Shown here: positions 51,701-60,900 of the stretch, one piece after another | Numbering within the stretch: position 1 is the first letter of the stretch | How the letters are laid out: each line of letters opens with the position of its first letter | NCBI RefSeq assembly: GCF_030815485.1 | Contig: NZ_JAUSWV010000002.1 | Coordinates: 5,332,001 to 5,396,000 of the forward strand | DNA length: 64,000 nt | Source: Streptomyces rishiriensis | Lineage (GTDB): Bacteria; Actinomycetota; Actinomycetes; Streptomycetales; Streptomycetaceae | Direction: 5' to 3' | Translations under genes and position numbers: made by a program | Notes under the pieces: model-generated | What the model was told of the DNA's origin: nothing | Seen by the model: the letters and a program-made list of their open reading frames with translations, nothing else | The model's database searches: none

Positions 51701-52930
51701 ATGAGCTACCGCACGGCTGACTCCTTGCGTTCCGTCACCCTCGACGATGTGCGCGGGGCCCAGAAGATGCTGTCGGGCGTGGCACGGGTGACCGCGATGG
51801 AGGGCAGCAGGCACCTGTCCCAGCTGGTGGGGGCGCCGGTGCACTTCAAGTGCGAGAACCTCCAGCGGACCGGCTCGTTCAAGTTGCGCGGCGCGTACGT
51901 CCGCATTGCCGGGCTGCTGCCCGAGGAGCGGGCCGCCGGGGTGGTCGCGGCCAGCGCGGGCAACCACGCGCAGGGCGTGGCGCTGGCCTCGGCGCTGCTG
52001 GGGGTGCGCTCCACGGTGTTCATGCCCCAGGGCGCCCCGCTGCCGAAGATCAGCGCCACCCGTGAGTACGGCGCCGAGGTGCGCCTGCACGGTCAGGTCG
52101 TCGACGAGACGCTGGCCGCGGCGCAGGAGTACGCGGCCGGGACGGGGGCGGTGTTCATCCACCCCTTCGACCACCCCGACGTCATCGCGGGCCAGGGCAC
52201 GGTCGGCCTGGAGATCCTGGAGCAGTGCCCGGATGTCCGCACGATCGTCGTCGGGATCGGCGGCGGCGGGCTGGCGGCGGGCATCGCGGTCGCGGTGAAG
52301 GCGCTGCGGCCGGACGTGCGGATCGTCGGCGTACAGGCGGCCGGGGCCGCGGCCTACCCGCCCTCGCTGGCGGCCGGGCGGCCGGTGTCGATCCGCACCC
52401 CGGCGACGATGGCCGACGGCATCAAGGTCGGCAGGCCCGGCGACGTTCCGTTCTCCCTCGTCGGCGATCTGGTCGACGAGGTGCGCACGGTGACGGAGGA
52501 CGAGCTGGCCGCGGCGCTGCTGCTGTGCCTGGAGCGGGCCAAGCTGGTCGTGGAGCCGGCCGGGGCGAGCCCGGTGGCCGCGCTGCTCAGCGCGCCGGAC
52601 GCCTTCGAGGGCCCGGTGGTGGCGGTCCTGTCCGGCGGCAACGTCGACCCGGTGCTGATGGAACGCGTCCTGCGGCACGGCATGGCGGCGCAGGGCCGCT
52701 ACCTGGCCGTACGCCTGCGGCTCACGGACCGGCCGGGCGCCCTCGCCGCGCTTCTGGGGGCGTTGTCAGTGGTCGACGCTAACGTCTTGGACGTGAGCCA
52801 TCTGCGGACCGACCCCCGGCTCGGGCTGACCGAGGCGGAGGTCGAGCTGCACCTGGAGACGAAGGGGCCGGAGCACTGCGCCGAGGTCGGCCGAGCCCTG
52901 CGCGAGGCGGGTTACACCGTCATCGACTGA
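51701..52930 (+). CDS. ilvA: Threonine ammonia-lyase with C-terminal ACT domain
   Basis: 409 residues from ATG 51701 with GGAG 5 bases upstream. The PLP-binding Lys61 is in RTGSFKLRGAY, with AASAGNHAQGVA as the phosphate/substrate loop and the Gly-rich VVGIGGGGLAAGIAVAV for PLP phosphate. An ACT-like regulatory domain covers about 325-409 (YLAVRLRLTDRPGALAALLGALSVVDANVLDVSHLRTDP). It makes 2-oxobutanoate for isoleucine, or works catabolically. The single ACT domain and length match the short form typical for Streptomyces. Confidence 0.94.
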   Translation: MSYRTADSLRSVTLDDVRGAQKMLSGVARVTAMEGSRHLSQLVGAPVHFKCENLQRTGSFKLRGAYVRIAGLLPEERAAGVVAASAGNHAQGVALASALLGVRSTVFMPQGAPLPKISATREYGAEVRLHGQVVDETLAAAQEYAAGTGAVFIHPFDHPDVIAGQGTVGLEILEQCPDVRTIVVGIGGGGLAAGIAVAVKALRPDVRIVGVQAAGAAAYPPSLAAGRPVSIRTPATMADGIKVGRPGDVPFSLVGDLVDEVRTVTEDELAAALLLCLERAKLVVEPAGASPVAALLSAPDAFEGPVVAVLSGGNVDPVLMERVLRHGMAAQGRYLAVRLRLTDRPGALAALLGALSVVDANVLDVSHLRTDPRLGLTEAEVELHLETKGPEHCAEVGRALREAGYTVID

Positions 52931-53243
52931 AGCGGCGGCATCGTCCGAATTCGATGCCCTGCTGGTCGTGCTGGTCGTGCTGGTCCTGCTGGGACCAACG
53001 GCGATCCTTGGGACCCCGTCGGGGCCCGCGCGGAGCTTGCTGCGCGGCCGGCTTCGCGTCAGCTTCGAACAGGCTGTGGAGCCGGCTCGAAAACCCTTCG
53101 TCACTCGTTCGAGAAAGACCGTTGTGAGACGCGATACATCGCGTTATGGTGTGTCTCGCGCCGCTCCCCCCACCCCTCATCGGGCGGAACGAAAAGTACA
53201 AACCTAGGCTTTCCGACGAATCCTCAATGACGTGGAGACTGAT
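52931..53243. other. Promoter region of the DrrAB-type exporter
   Basis: 313 bases without a gene. The second half is unusually AT-rich for this window and holds the palindrome at 53129-53144 and an AAAAGTACAAACCTAGG-like stretch that may contain the promoter. The first part has a short GTGCTGGTC repeat (52968-52987) after ilvA. Confidence 0.55.
53129..53144. promoter_or_regulatory. Perfect palindrome upstream of the ABC exporter operon
   Basis: ACGCGATACATCGCGT: arms ACGCGAT and ATCGCGT around an AC centre, embedded in a longer dyad (GAGAC on the left at about 53126-53130 and GTCTC at 53152-53156). It lies 100 bases upstream of the ATPase start. It is a probable repressor operator for a TetR- or PadR-type regulator not encoded next to it. 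Confidence 0.65.
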
Positions 53244-54275
53244 ATGCCAGGTGCCATCTACGCCGAAGGCCTGGTGAAGACCTTCGGCGACGTAAAGGCT
53301 CTGGACGGCGTGGACCTGGACGTCCCCGAGGGCACGGTCCTGGGCCTGCTCGGGCCGAACGGAGCGGGCAAGACCACCACGGTCCGCTGCCTGACCACGC
53401 TCCTGCGCCCCGACCGCGGCCGTGCCGTGGTCGCCGGCCTCGACGTGCTCAAGCACCCCAACGAGGTCCGCCGCTCCATCGGCCTGTCCGGCCAGTTCGC
53501 GGCGGTCGACGAATACCTCACCGGCCGCGAGAACCTCCAGATGGTCGGCCGGCTCTACCAGATGAAGGCGGGCGCGGCGAAGGCCCGGGCCGCCGAGCTG
53601 CTCGAGCAGTTCGGCCTCACGGAAGCCGCCGACCGCACCGCCAAGACCTACTCCGGAGGCATGCGCCGCCGCCTCGACCTGGCCGCGGCACTGGTCGTCT
53701 CACCGCCCGTGATGTTCATGGACGAGCCGACGACCGGCCTCGACCCGCGCAACCGCCAGATGCTGTGGGAGGTCATCAAGCGCCTCGTCTCCGGTGGCAC
53801 GACGCTGCTGCTCACCACGCAGTACCTCGAAGAGGCCGACCATCTCGCGCACGACATCGCGGTGGTCGACCACGGCCGGGTGATCGCCCGCGGCACCTCC
53901 GACCAGCTCAAGGCGCGCACCGGCGGAGAGCGCGTGGAGGTCGTGGTGCACGACCGCGAACACATCGCCACGGCGTCGGAGGTACTGGCCGGCTTCGGCA
54001 AGGGCGAGACCACCGTCGAGCAGCACACCCGCAAGCTCACCGTGCCCGTCGCCGGCGGCGCCAAGCTCCTCGCCGAAGTCATCCGCGAGCTCGACAGCCG
54101 CGGCATCGAGATCGACGACATCGGCCTGCGCCGCCCCACCCTCGACGACGTCTTCCTGTCCCTGACGGGGCACGTCGCCGAGAGCAAGGCCGAGGAGAGC
54201 GAAGAGGACCGTCGGACCGACCAGCGCGGTCAGAGCGGAAAGAGCGGAAAGAGCGAGAAGGAGACCGTCAAGTGA
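53244..54275 (+). CDS. DrrA-type ABC transporter ATP-binding protein
   Basis: 343 residues from ATG 53244 with GGAG six bases upstream; GTG 53232 would precede that site. Walker A GPNGAGKTT, Q-loop GLSGQFAAVDEYLTGRENL, signature YSGGMRRRLDLAAAL, Walker B VMFMDEPTTGLD and H-loop TTQYLEEAD are all present. The C-terminal extension (about 220-315) carries the daunorubicin-resistance DrrA motif (RRPTLDDVFLSLTG). The last 25 residues are a charged, Lys/Glu/Ser-rich tail. The stop overlaps the permease start (GTGA). Exports a hydrophobic drug or lipid; the substrate is unknown. Confidence 0.93.
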   Translation: MPGAIYAEGLVKTFGDVKALDGVDLDVPEGTVLGLLGPNGAGKTTTVRCLTTLLRPDRGRAVVAGLDVLKHPNEVRRSIGLSGQFAAVDEYLTGRENLQMVGRLYQMKAGAAKARAAELLEQFGLTEAADRTAKTYSGGMRRRLDLAAALVVSPPVMFMDEPTTGLDPRNRQMLWEVIKRLVSGGTTLLLTTQYLEEADHLAHDIAVVDHGRVIARGTSDQLKARTGGERVEVVVHDREHIATASEVLAGFGKGETTVEQHTRKLTVPVAGGAKLLAEVIRELDSRGIEIDDIGLRRPTLDDVFLSLTGHVAESKAEESEEDRRTDQRGQSGKSGKSEKETVK

Positions 54276-55135
54276 GTGCCGTCACCGACGCCGTGCGCGG
54301 CGCGGCGCCCAAGCCCGCCCATCCGCTGGGACAGTCCGTCCGCGACTCCCTGGTCATCGCGAAACGCAACCTGATCCGGATGTCCCGCATCCCGGAGATG
54401 GTCATCTTCGGGCTCATCCAGCCGATCATGTTCGTGGTGCTGTTCACCTACGTGTTCGGCGGGTCCATGCAGATCGGCGGCAGCACGAGCGCCACCGACT
54501 ACACGAACTTCCTGATGGCGGGCATCTTCGCGCAGACCGTCACCTTCGCCACCGCCGGAGCCGGCGCGGGCATCGCCGACGACATGCACAAGGGCCTCAT
54601 CGACCGCTTCCGCTCCCTGCCCATGGCACGCGGTGCGGTGCTCACCGGCCGCACCCTCGCCGACCTGGTGCAGACGGCGCTCACCCTGCTGGTCCTGGCG
54701 GTGGTCGCCCTCCTGGTCGGCTGGCGGGTCGGTTCCGACGGCAGTACGAACGCCGCCCGGGTGCTGGCCGCCTTCGGGCTGCTGCTCCTGCTCGGCTACG
54801 CGTTCACCTGGATCGGCGCCCTGATCGGACTGAGTGTCCGCACCCCGGAGGCGGCCACCTCCGGCGGACTGATCTGGCTCTTCCCGGTGACCTTCATCTC
54901 CAACGCGTTCGTGGACACCGGCAACATGACGCCGTGGCTGCGTCACATCGCCGAGTGGAACCCGTTCAGTGCCACCGTCCAGGCCTGCCGGGTGCTGTTC
55001 GCCAACCCGGGGCAGTCGACGTCCGACGCCTGGCCCATGCAGCACCCGGTCTGGGCCTCGCTGATCTACTCGGTGCTCATCGTCCTGATCTTCCGGACGC
55101 TGGCGGTCCGCAAGTACCGCTCGGCAACGGCCTGA
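54272..55135 (+). CDS. DrrB-type ABC transporter permease
   Basis: 287 residues from GTG 54272, four bases overlapping the ATPase stop. ABC-2 type permease with six helices (about 45-65, 82-105, 130-155, 160-185, 190-210 and 255-275). Family segments: RNLIRMSRIPEMVIFGLIQPIMFVVLFTYVFGG, DDMHKGLIDRFRSLPMARGAVLTGRTLADL and FVDTGNMTPWLRHIAEWNPFSATVQACR. It forms the exporter with the preceding ATPase. Confidence 0.93.
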   Translation: MSAVTDAVRGAAPKPAHPLGQSVRDSLVIAKRNLIRMSRIPEMVIFGLIQPIMFVVLFTYVFGGSMQIGGSTSATDYTNFLMAGIFAQTVTFATAGAGAGIADDMHKGLIDRFRSLPMARGAVLTGRTLADLVQTALTLLVLAVVALLVGWRVGSDGSTNAARVLAAFGLLLLLGYAFTWIGALIGLSVRTPEAATSGGLIWLFPVTFISNAFVDTGNMTPWLRHIAEWNPFSATVQACRVLFANPGQSTSDAWPMQHPVWASLIYSVLIVLIFRTLAVRKYRSATA

Positions 55136-55155
55136 GCGTCCCGGGGCATGACGAA

Positions 55156-55182
55156 GCCCCCGGCGGCATGGGCGCCGGGGGC
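55156..55182. terminator. Hairpin between the exporter operon and greA
   Basis: GCCCCCGGCG at 55156-55165 pairs with CGCCGGGGGC at 55173-55182, between convergent genes. Confidence 0.7.
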
Positions 55183-55213
55183 CGGTCACAGCGGGGGTGA
55201 CGGGCAGGGCCGG

Positions 55214-55714
55214 TCAGGCGCTGTAGGCCTCGGCCTTGAGAATGCGAACGGAGGCCTTCTTGCCGTTGGGCAGCTCGTACTGGGCGTCCTCGCCGACCTT
55301 GTGGCCGATCACGCCGGTGCCCAGCGGGGACTGCGGCGAGTAGGTCTCGATGTCCGAGCTCGCGTACTCGCGCGAGGCGAGCAGGAACGTCATGGTGTCG
55401 TCCTCGTCGCCGTCGAAGGCGATCGTCACGACCATGCCGGGCGCCACCGCGCCGTCCGCGGACGCCGGGGTCTCGCCGACCTTGGCGTTGTCGAGAAGCT
55501 GGGTCAGCTGGCGCACACGGAGCTCCTGCTTGCCCTGCTCCTCCTTGGCCGCGTGGTACCCGCCGTTCTCACGAAGGTCCCCCTCCTCGCGCGCGGCCGC
55601 GATCTTGGCGGCGATCTCCGTGCGCGCAGGACCAGTAAGGTACTCAAGCTCGACCTTGAGCTTGTTGTACGCCTCCTGGGTCAGCCAGGTGACGGACTCG
55701 CTGGTCTGGGTCAC
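55214..55714 (-). CDS. greA: Transcription elongation factor GreA
   Basis: 166 residues from GTG 55714. Rescues backtracked RNA polymerase by stimulating transcript cleavage. The coiled-coil N-terminal domain has LTQEAYNKLKVELEYLTGPARTEIAAKIAAAREEGDLRENGGYHAAKEEQG, with the acidic tip (EEGDLREN) that reaches the active site. The C-terminal FKBP-like domain has TYSPQSPLGTGVIGHKVGEDAQYELPNGKKASVRIL. An upstream frame start at 55765 would add residues without homology. Confidence 0.95.
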   Translation of the reverse strand: MTQTSESVTWLTQEAYNKLKVELEYLTGPARTEIAAKIAAAREEGDLRENGGYHAAKEEQGKQELRVRQLTQLLDNAKVGETPASADGAVAPGMVVTIAFDGDEDDTMTFLLASREYASSDIETYSPQSPLGTGVIGHKVGEDAQYELPNGKKASVRILKAEAYSA

Positions 55715-55961
55715 AGGTGCTCCTCGTCGGTACCGGGAATACAAGCATCGCCCTACCAAAAGCATGTTCCTCAGGTGATGGGCGAAACCACGAGCCTAAC
55801 AATTCAGTGGCCGAAGGGGGAGGACATAAGCCATCAGAATTACGTCGGCCCAGGTCAGCGTGTACGTATTGCAGCGGATGCCGCCCGCCCGGCGACTCCG
55901 GCGGACCCACCGGCCCCGACCCCGGCCCGGACCCCGGCTTCAGCTCCGGCGTCGGGCGGCG

Positions 55962-56363
55962 TCAGTCGGCGTGACAGCCGAGCAGCTCCGCCGTCGTGCC
56001 CTTCGCCGTCGTACGCAGCGTGACCGTCCTGTCGATGCGCGTGTCCGAACCGGAGAAGCGGAAGTCCGCCCGGCCCACCTCGGCGCCGTTGGCCGCCTGC
56101 GAGCGCACCGTGCAGTAGCCGCTCGCACCCGAGTCCTTGCGGACCTCCAGGTGGAGCTGTACCGCCGCGTCCGAGGTCGCCTCGAAGGTGATCACTTCGG
56201 CGCTGATCTTGTTCTGGCCGACGTAGTGGTAGGCGAAGTAACCGACCAGGGCGAGCAGGAGAGCGCCCAGCACGGCGCCGGTGATCCTGAGCTTGTGGTC
56301 GGTCCGCGCGTCCGAGGAACGGCCGTAGCGGCCCTCGGGCAGCCGCGTGCTCGCCGTACTCAT
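55962..56363 (-). CDS. DUF4307 membrane protein
   Basis: 133 residues from ATG 56363. A short charged N-terminus (LPEGRYGRSSDARTDHKL) precedes one membrane helix (about 26-47). An extracytoplasmic beta-rich domain follows with two Cys (GYCTVRSQAANGAEVGRADFRF and ELLGCHAD). The GRYG and KISAEVITFEATSD segments match DUF4307 as I remember it. Conserved next to mca in actinobacteria. Divergent from mca; a SigR-like promoter lies between them. Confidence 0.85.
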   Translation of the reverse strand: MSTASTRLPEGRYGRSSDARTDHKLRITGAVLGALLLALVGYFAYHYVGQNKISAEVITFEATSDAAVQLHLEVRKDSGASGYCTVRSQAANGAEVGRADFRFSGSDTRIDRTVTLRTTAKGTTAELLGCHAD

Positions 56364-56380
56364 GATCGTCCTCCCGGCAC

Positions 56381-56406
56381 GGAATTATTCGCCTTCCGAT
56401 TCGGTC
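56381..56406 (+). promoter_or_regulatory. SigR-type promoter candidate for mca
   Basis: GGAAT at 56381-56385, 18-base spacer, GTC at 56404-56406. The Streptomyces SigR consensus is GGAAT-N18-GTT, so one base differs. SigR is the thiol-oxidative stress sigma factor, and mycothiol genes including mca are reported members of its regulon. Confidence 0.55.
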
Positions 56407-56467
56407 ACTATAGAAGCCTGCGATCGCGCCGGTTCACACCGGGCGCCGACTTACCGAGGATTGAGTC

Positions 56468-57349
56468 TTGACTGACCAGCTGCGACTGATGGCCGTCCAC
56501 GCCCACCCCGACGACGAGTCGAGCAAGGGCGCGGCCACCATGGCGAAGTACGTGTCCGAGGGGGTGGACGTGCTGGTGGTGACCTGCACGGGCGGGGAGC
56601 GCGGCTCCATCCTCAATCCCAAGCTTCAGGGTGACAAGTACATCGAGGAGCACATCCACGAGGTACGCAAGAAGGAGATGGACGAGGCCCGCGAGATCCT
56701 CGGTGTCAAGCAGGAGTGGCTCGGCTTCATCGACTCGGGCCTGCCCGAGGGCGACCCGCTGCCGCCGCTGCCCGACGGCTGCTTCGCCCTGGAGGACGTC
56801 GACAAGGCGGCCGGCGAACTGGTGAAGCAGATCCGCTCCTTCCGTCCCCAGGTGATCACCACCTACGACGAGAACGGCGGCTATCCGCACCCCGACCACA
56901 TCATGACCCACAAGATCTCGATGGTGGCGTTCGAGGGCGCGGACGACGCCGTCAAGTACCCCGAGTCCGAGTTCGGGCCCGTGTACCGGCCGTCGAAGCT
57001 GTACTACAACCAGGGCTTCAACCGCCCGCGTACCGAGGCGCTGCACCACGCGATGCTCGACCGCGGTCTGGAGTCGCCCTACGGGGACTGGCTCAAGCGC
57101 TGGGACGAGTTCGGCCAGAAGGAGCGCACGCTCACGACGCACGTTCCGTGCGCCGACTTCTACGAGATCCGCGACAAGGCGCTGATCGCGCACGCCACGC
57201 AGATCGACCCCGACGGCGGCTGGTTCCGGGTGCCGATGGAGGTCCAGAAGGAGGTCTGGCCGACGGAGGAGTACGAGCTGGCGAAGTCCCGCGTCGATAC
57301 CTCCCTCCCCGAGGACGACCTCTTTGCGGGCATCCGCGACAATGCCTGA
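56468..57349 (+). CDS. mca: Mycothiol S-conjugate amidase
   Basis: 293 residues from TTG 56468. Cleaves mycothiol S-conjugates to mercapturic acids in detoxification. The LmbE/PIG-L zinc motif is HAHPDDESSKGAA (His13, Asp16) with the third ligand in YPHPDHIMTHK (His144). TGGERGSILNP and the C-terminal DPDGGWFRVPMEVQKEVWPTEEYELA are typical of Mca rather than the MshB deacetylase. The SigR-like promoter just upstream supports thiol-stress control. The small membrane protein gene overlaps or touches the 3' end. Confidence 0.93.
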   Translation: MTDQLRLMAVHAHPDDESSKGAATMAKYVSEGVDVLVVTCTGGERGSILNPKLQGDKYIEEHIHEVRKKEMDEAREILGVKQEWLGFIDSGLPEGDPLPPLPDGCFALEDVDKAAGELVKQIRSFRPQVITTYDENGGYPHPDHIMTHKISMVAFEGADDAVKYPESEFGPVYRPSKLYYNQGFNRPRTEALHHAMLDRGLESPYGDWLKRWDEFGQKERTLTTHVPCADFYEIRDKALIAHATQIDPDGGWFRVPMEVQKEVWPTEEYELAKSRVDTSLPEDDLFAGIRDNA

Positions 57350-57350
57350 C

Positions 57351-57605
57351 ATGAGCGCAAGCGTGAGCCTGGCAATGACGCACCTCGTCCCCCTCGCCAA
57401 GGAGGTCGACGAGAACAAGGTCACCCCCGGCGTCCTCGGCTTCATCGTCTTCGCGGCGATGGCCGTGGCCGTGTGGGGCCTGATGAAGTCCATGAGCAAG
57501 CACATGGGCAAGGTCGACTTCAAGGAGCCGGGGGACCCGGAGCAGTCCTCCCCCGCCGCCACGACGAAGGCGGCCGCGACGGGGGAGCCTTCCTCGACGA
57601 CGTGA
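57351..57605 (+). CDS. Small membrane protein downstream of mca
   Basis: 84 residues from ATG 57351; ATG 57342, overlapping the mca stop, is an alternative giving 87. One helix (about 25-46: PGVLGFIVFAAMAVAVWGLMKSM), then a cytoplasmic tail KHMGKVDF and a Ser/Thr/Ala-rich end. The K-x-L-IVFA-x-LWGL pattern is a conserved actinobacterial small protein found after mca. Function unknown. Very probably cotranscribed with mca. Confidence 0.8.
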   Translation: MSASVSLAMTHLVPLAKEVDENKVTPGVLGFIVFAAMAVAVWGLMKSMSKHMGKVDFKEPGDPEQSSPAATTKAAATGEPSSTT

Positions 57606-57932
57606 GACGAGCGCGTGCCGGGGGGTGTGGGACGAGCCGCTGAGCGAGCGGACCGGCGTGCCACCGTGCGGACCGCCGCGGCCGAGGACGTGCGCGGGGG
57701 TGCGGGCAGACCGCCCCACCCCGGCACCCATGCTGCACTCCGATGCCCACGCCCCACCCGGGCGCCCATGCTGCGCTCCGACGCCCACGCCCTTCCCCGG
57801 CGCCCGCTGCCGTGGCGGTCGCGGCCCCGGCGCGAGTCGGCCGACGTGAGGCGGTCGCGGTCCGGCGCGGTCCGTCCGGCGCGGGAGCCCCCGGACCATG
57901 GCCCTCGCCGCTCGCCGCTCGCCGTGCGCCGG
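57606..57932. other. Gap with 38-bp imperfect tandem repeat
   Basis: 327 bases between convergent genes. Units starting GGCACCCATGCTGCACTCCG (57723) and its variant at 57761 repeat with a 38-bp period, with a partial third copy near 57800. No gene and no clear terminator. Confidence 0.6.
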
Positions 57933-60900
57933 CTATCCCTCGTTCAAGGGCACTCCCATGATCTCCCGGCCATGTCGGCTCGGTACCAGGCCCAGGTGCC
58001 AGGCCTGCCAGCCGGATTCCAGGCGGATGCCGCGTTCCAGCAGCAGGGCGTAGGCCTCCAGGCACTCGGTCAGCCGGGAGTCGCGCAGGGGGTGGTCGGC
58101 CCGGGCCAGCTGGGCCAGTTCCTCCTGGGCCACCGCCGTGCCGACCTCGACCCCGCCCGGGGCGGCGTACGGCAGCAGGGTGCAGCGCAGGAAGCGGGCC
58201 CAGTCCTCGCCGCGCCGGTCGCCGTACGACGTGAACAGGCCGGCCGCCTCGTCGCACAGGACCAGCGCCGCCTGCGTACGGGCGTTGCCCCCGTCGACGA
58301 TCGCGAGCTCCAGGCAGGTCCAGGCCTCGCCGTGGGCGACGCCGATGCGCTGGAAGTCGGTGCGCGCGTCGACCAGCAGCTGCCGGGCGAAGCCCGAGTT
58401 GCGCAGCGAACCGGTCTGGGCCGCACGCTGGTCGCGGGTCACCCGGGCCGAGTGGTGGCGGGCACAGGCCAGGCCGTAGACGTCGCGCATGCGGGAGAAG
58501 AGCGAGCGGGAGCGTTCCAGCTCGCGGACGGCGTGGTCCAGGTCGCCCGTCTCCTCCAGAGCCAGGCCGAGGTAGTACACCGTCCAGGCCTCACCGCGCG
58601 CGTCCTCGTTGTCCCGGTGCCGCGCCGACGCCCGGCGCAGGTCCTCCGCCGCCGGGCCCGGATCCCCGGCGACGAGCCGGGCCCGGGCCAGCTGGGTCAG
58701 GGCCCACGCCTCGCCGCGGACGTCGCGGGTGCGGCCGTACAGGTCGAGGGCCTCGCGCAGATCGGCCTCGGCCCGCGGGACGTCGCCGCGACGCAGGTTC
58801 AGCTGGCCCAGCTGGAAGTGCGCCCAGGCCTCGCCGTGCACGGAGCCGCCCTCGCGGTGCAGGACCAGGGAGCGGGTGAGCAGGTCGAGGGCCTCGGCCA
58901 GATGCGCCCTGTCGCGCTCCACCGCGGCGAGGGCGTGCATCGTCCAAGCCCGGTCCGTGGCCAGTTCGGGCGCGGCCTGGAGGTCCATCGCCTCCCGCAG
59001 CTTCGCCGACGCCTCCGTCAGCTGACCCTGGTGGTGCAGCGTGATGCCCAGCGAGCACAGGGCCCGCGCCGCGCCCGCGTCGTGGTGGGCCTGGAGGTAG
59101 AGGTCGACGACCGAGCTGAGCGTCGTACGGGCCTTGTCCAGCTCGCCCAGCTGACGGGCCGCGATGCCGGTACGCCACTGCACGGACCGCACGAGCAGGT
59201 CCTGGCCGACCGACTGCGCCAGCTCGCTGATCTCACCGAGCCGGTAGAGGTCGCCGCGCAGCAGGCAGTAGTCGCACAGGGCGCCCAGCAGGCTCAGTAC
59301 GGCGTTCTGGGCCACGCCCTCCGCGTGCCGCAGTGTCGCCGTGATGAAGCTCGATTCGTCGTCCAGCCAGCGCAGCGCCTCGTCCAGGGAGGTGAAACCG
59401 TGGGGGGTGAAGCGGTCCGAGCGGGTCGACATGTTGCCGTCGACGAGCCGCAGCACGGAGTCGGCGAGCTCGGCGTAGCTGACGATCAGGCGTTCCTGGG
59501 CCGCCGAGCGCTCGGTCTGTTCCTCCTCGTCGAGGAGCCGGGCCTGGGCGAAGGCGCGGACCAGGTCGTGCAGGCGGTAGCGGTCGCCGCGGACGTGGTC
59601 GACCAGGCCGGCGTCGGCGAGGGCCGTGAGATGCCGGGTCGCCTCCGCGCGGTCCGTGGCCAGGAGCGCGGCCGCCGCGGCCGTCCCGAGCGAGGCGCGT
59701 CCGGCCAGGGCCAGCCGGCGCAGCAGCGTGCGGGTCACGTCCGGCTGGTCGGTGTAGCGCAGCCACAGGGCGCGCTCGACGGGCTCCACCGGGCCGTAGA
59801 CCCCCAGGTCCGCCGCCAGCGCGCGCGGTGAGCGCGGGCCCAGCGAGGAACCGACGACGCGCAGCGCCAGCGGCAGCCCGCCGCACAACTCCCGTATCCG
59901 GTCGGCGGATTCGGCGTCGTACGGACCCGAGGCGTCCTGGGCGGCCGCGTCCAGCAGTTCCTCCGCGCCCGCCGCGTCCAGGGGACGCACCGCCAGCTCG
60001 TGCACCCACGCGGACAGCTCGGCCGGCAGCTCCAGCGGGCTGCGGGCGGTGACCAGGACCAGGCTTTCGGAGCGTTCCGGCACGAGTGCGCGGACCTGCT
60101 CCGGGTCCGAGGCGTCGTCCAGGATCACGGTGACCGGCAGGCCGGTCAGATGCTGCTGGTACAGCTCGGACAGCCGTTTGACCTGCTGGTCCGCGGAGGC
60201 ACGCTCACGGAAGAGGAGCTGCTCGCGGGGCGCGCCGAGCCGGTTCAGCAGATGCAGCAGGGCGTCCCGGGTGGGCAGTGGCGCCTCCTCCGCGCTGTCG
60301 CCGCGCAGGTCCACCACGCAGGCGCCGCGGAACTGGTCGCGCAGATCGTGCGCGGCCCGCACCGCGAGGGCGGTGCGGCCGCTGCCGGGGGGCCCGTGCA
60401 GCACGACGACCGTCGGCCGGCTCCGCGTGTCGGCGCGCGCCGCCTGCACCCACTGACGAAGCTGCCCGAGTTCCGTCCGGCGCCCGGCGAACGGGCCGAC
60501 CAGCTCCGGGAGCTGGCCGAACGACTGGGCCAGCACGGTCCGTCCGCGCGCCGCCGCACTCTTGTCGGCGCCACGCAGCTGCGGTCCCGGTGCCTTCTTC
60601 GGCCCGGTCGTCGCGCTCAGCATCCGCTGCTGGTCCAGGAACGGCCGGATGCCCCGCACCTCCAGCGCGGTGAGCCATTGCAGCCGCAGTTGCTCGGCGC
60701 CGCCGGGCTGCCCCGCCTCCCCGGCCCGGTGATGAGCCGCCGGCAGATGGGACCCCGCCACCTTCACGACGGTCGCCGCGGCGCCGACGACCCCGACGGC
60801 CACCCCGGCGCCGAGCGCGGTACCCGGACCGGTGCCCAGCGCGAGGTCCGCGACCGCCGTCGTGACTGCGGCAACGCCCGCCACCAGCAGGGGGGTCCGC

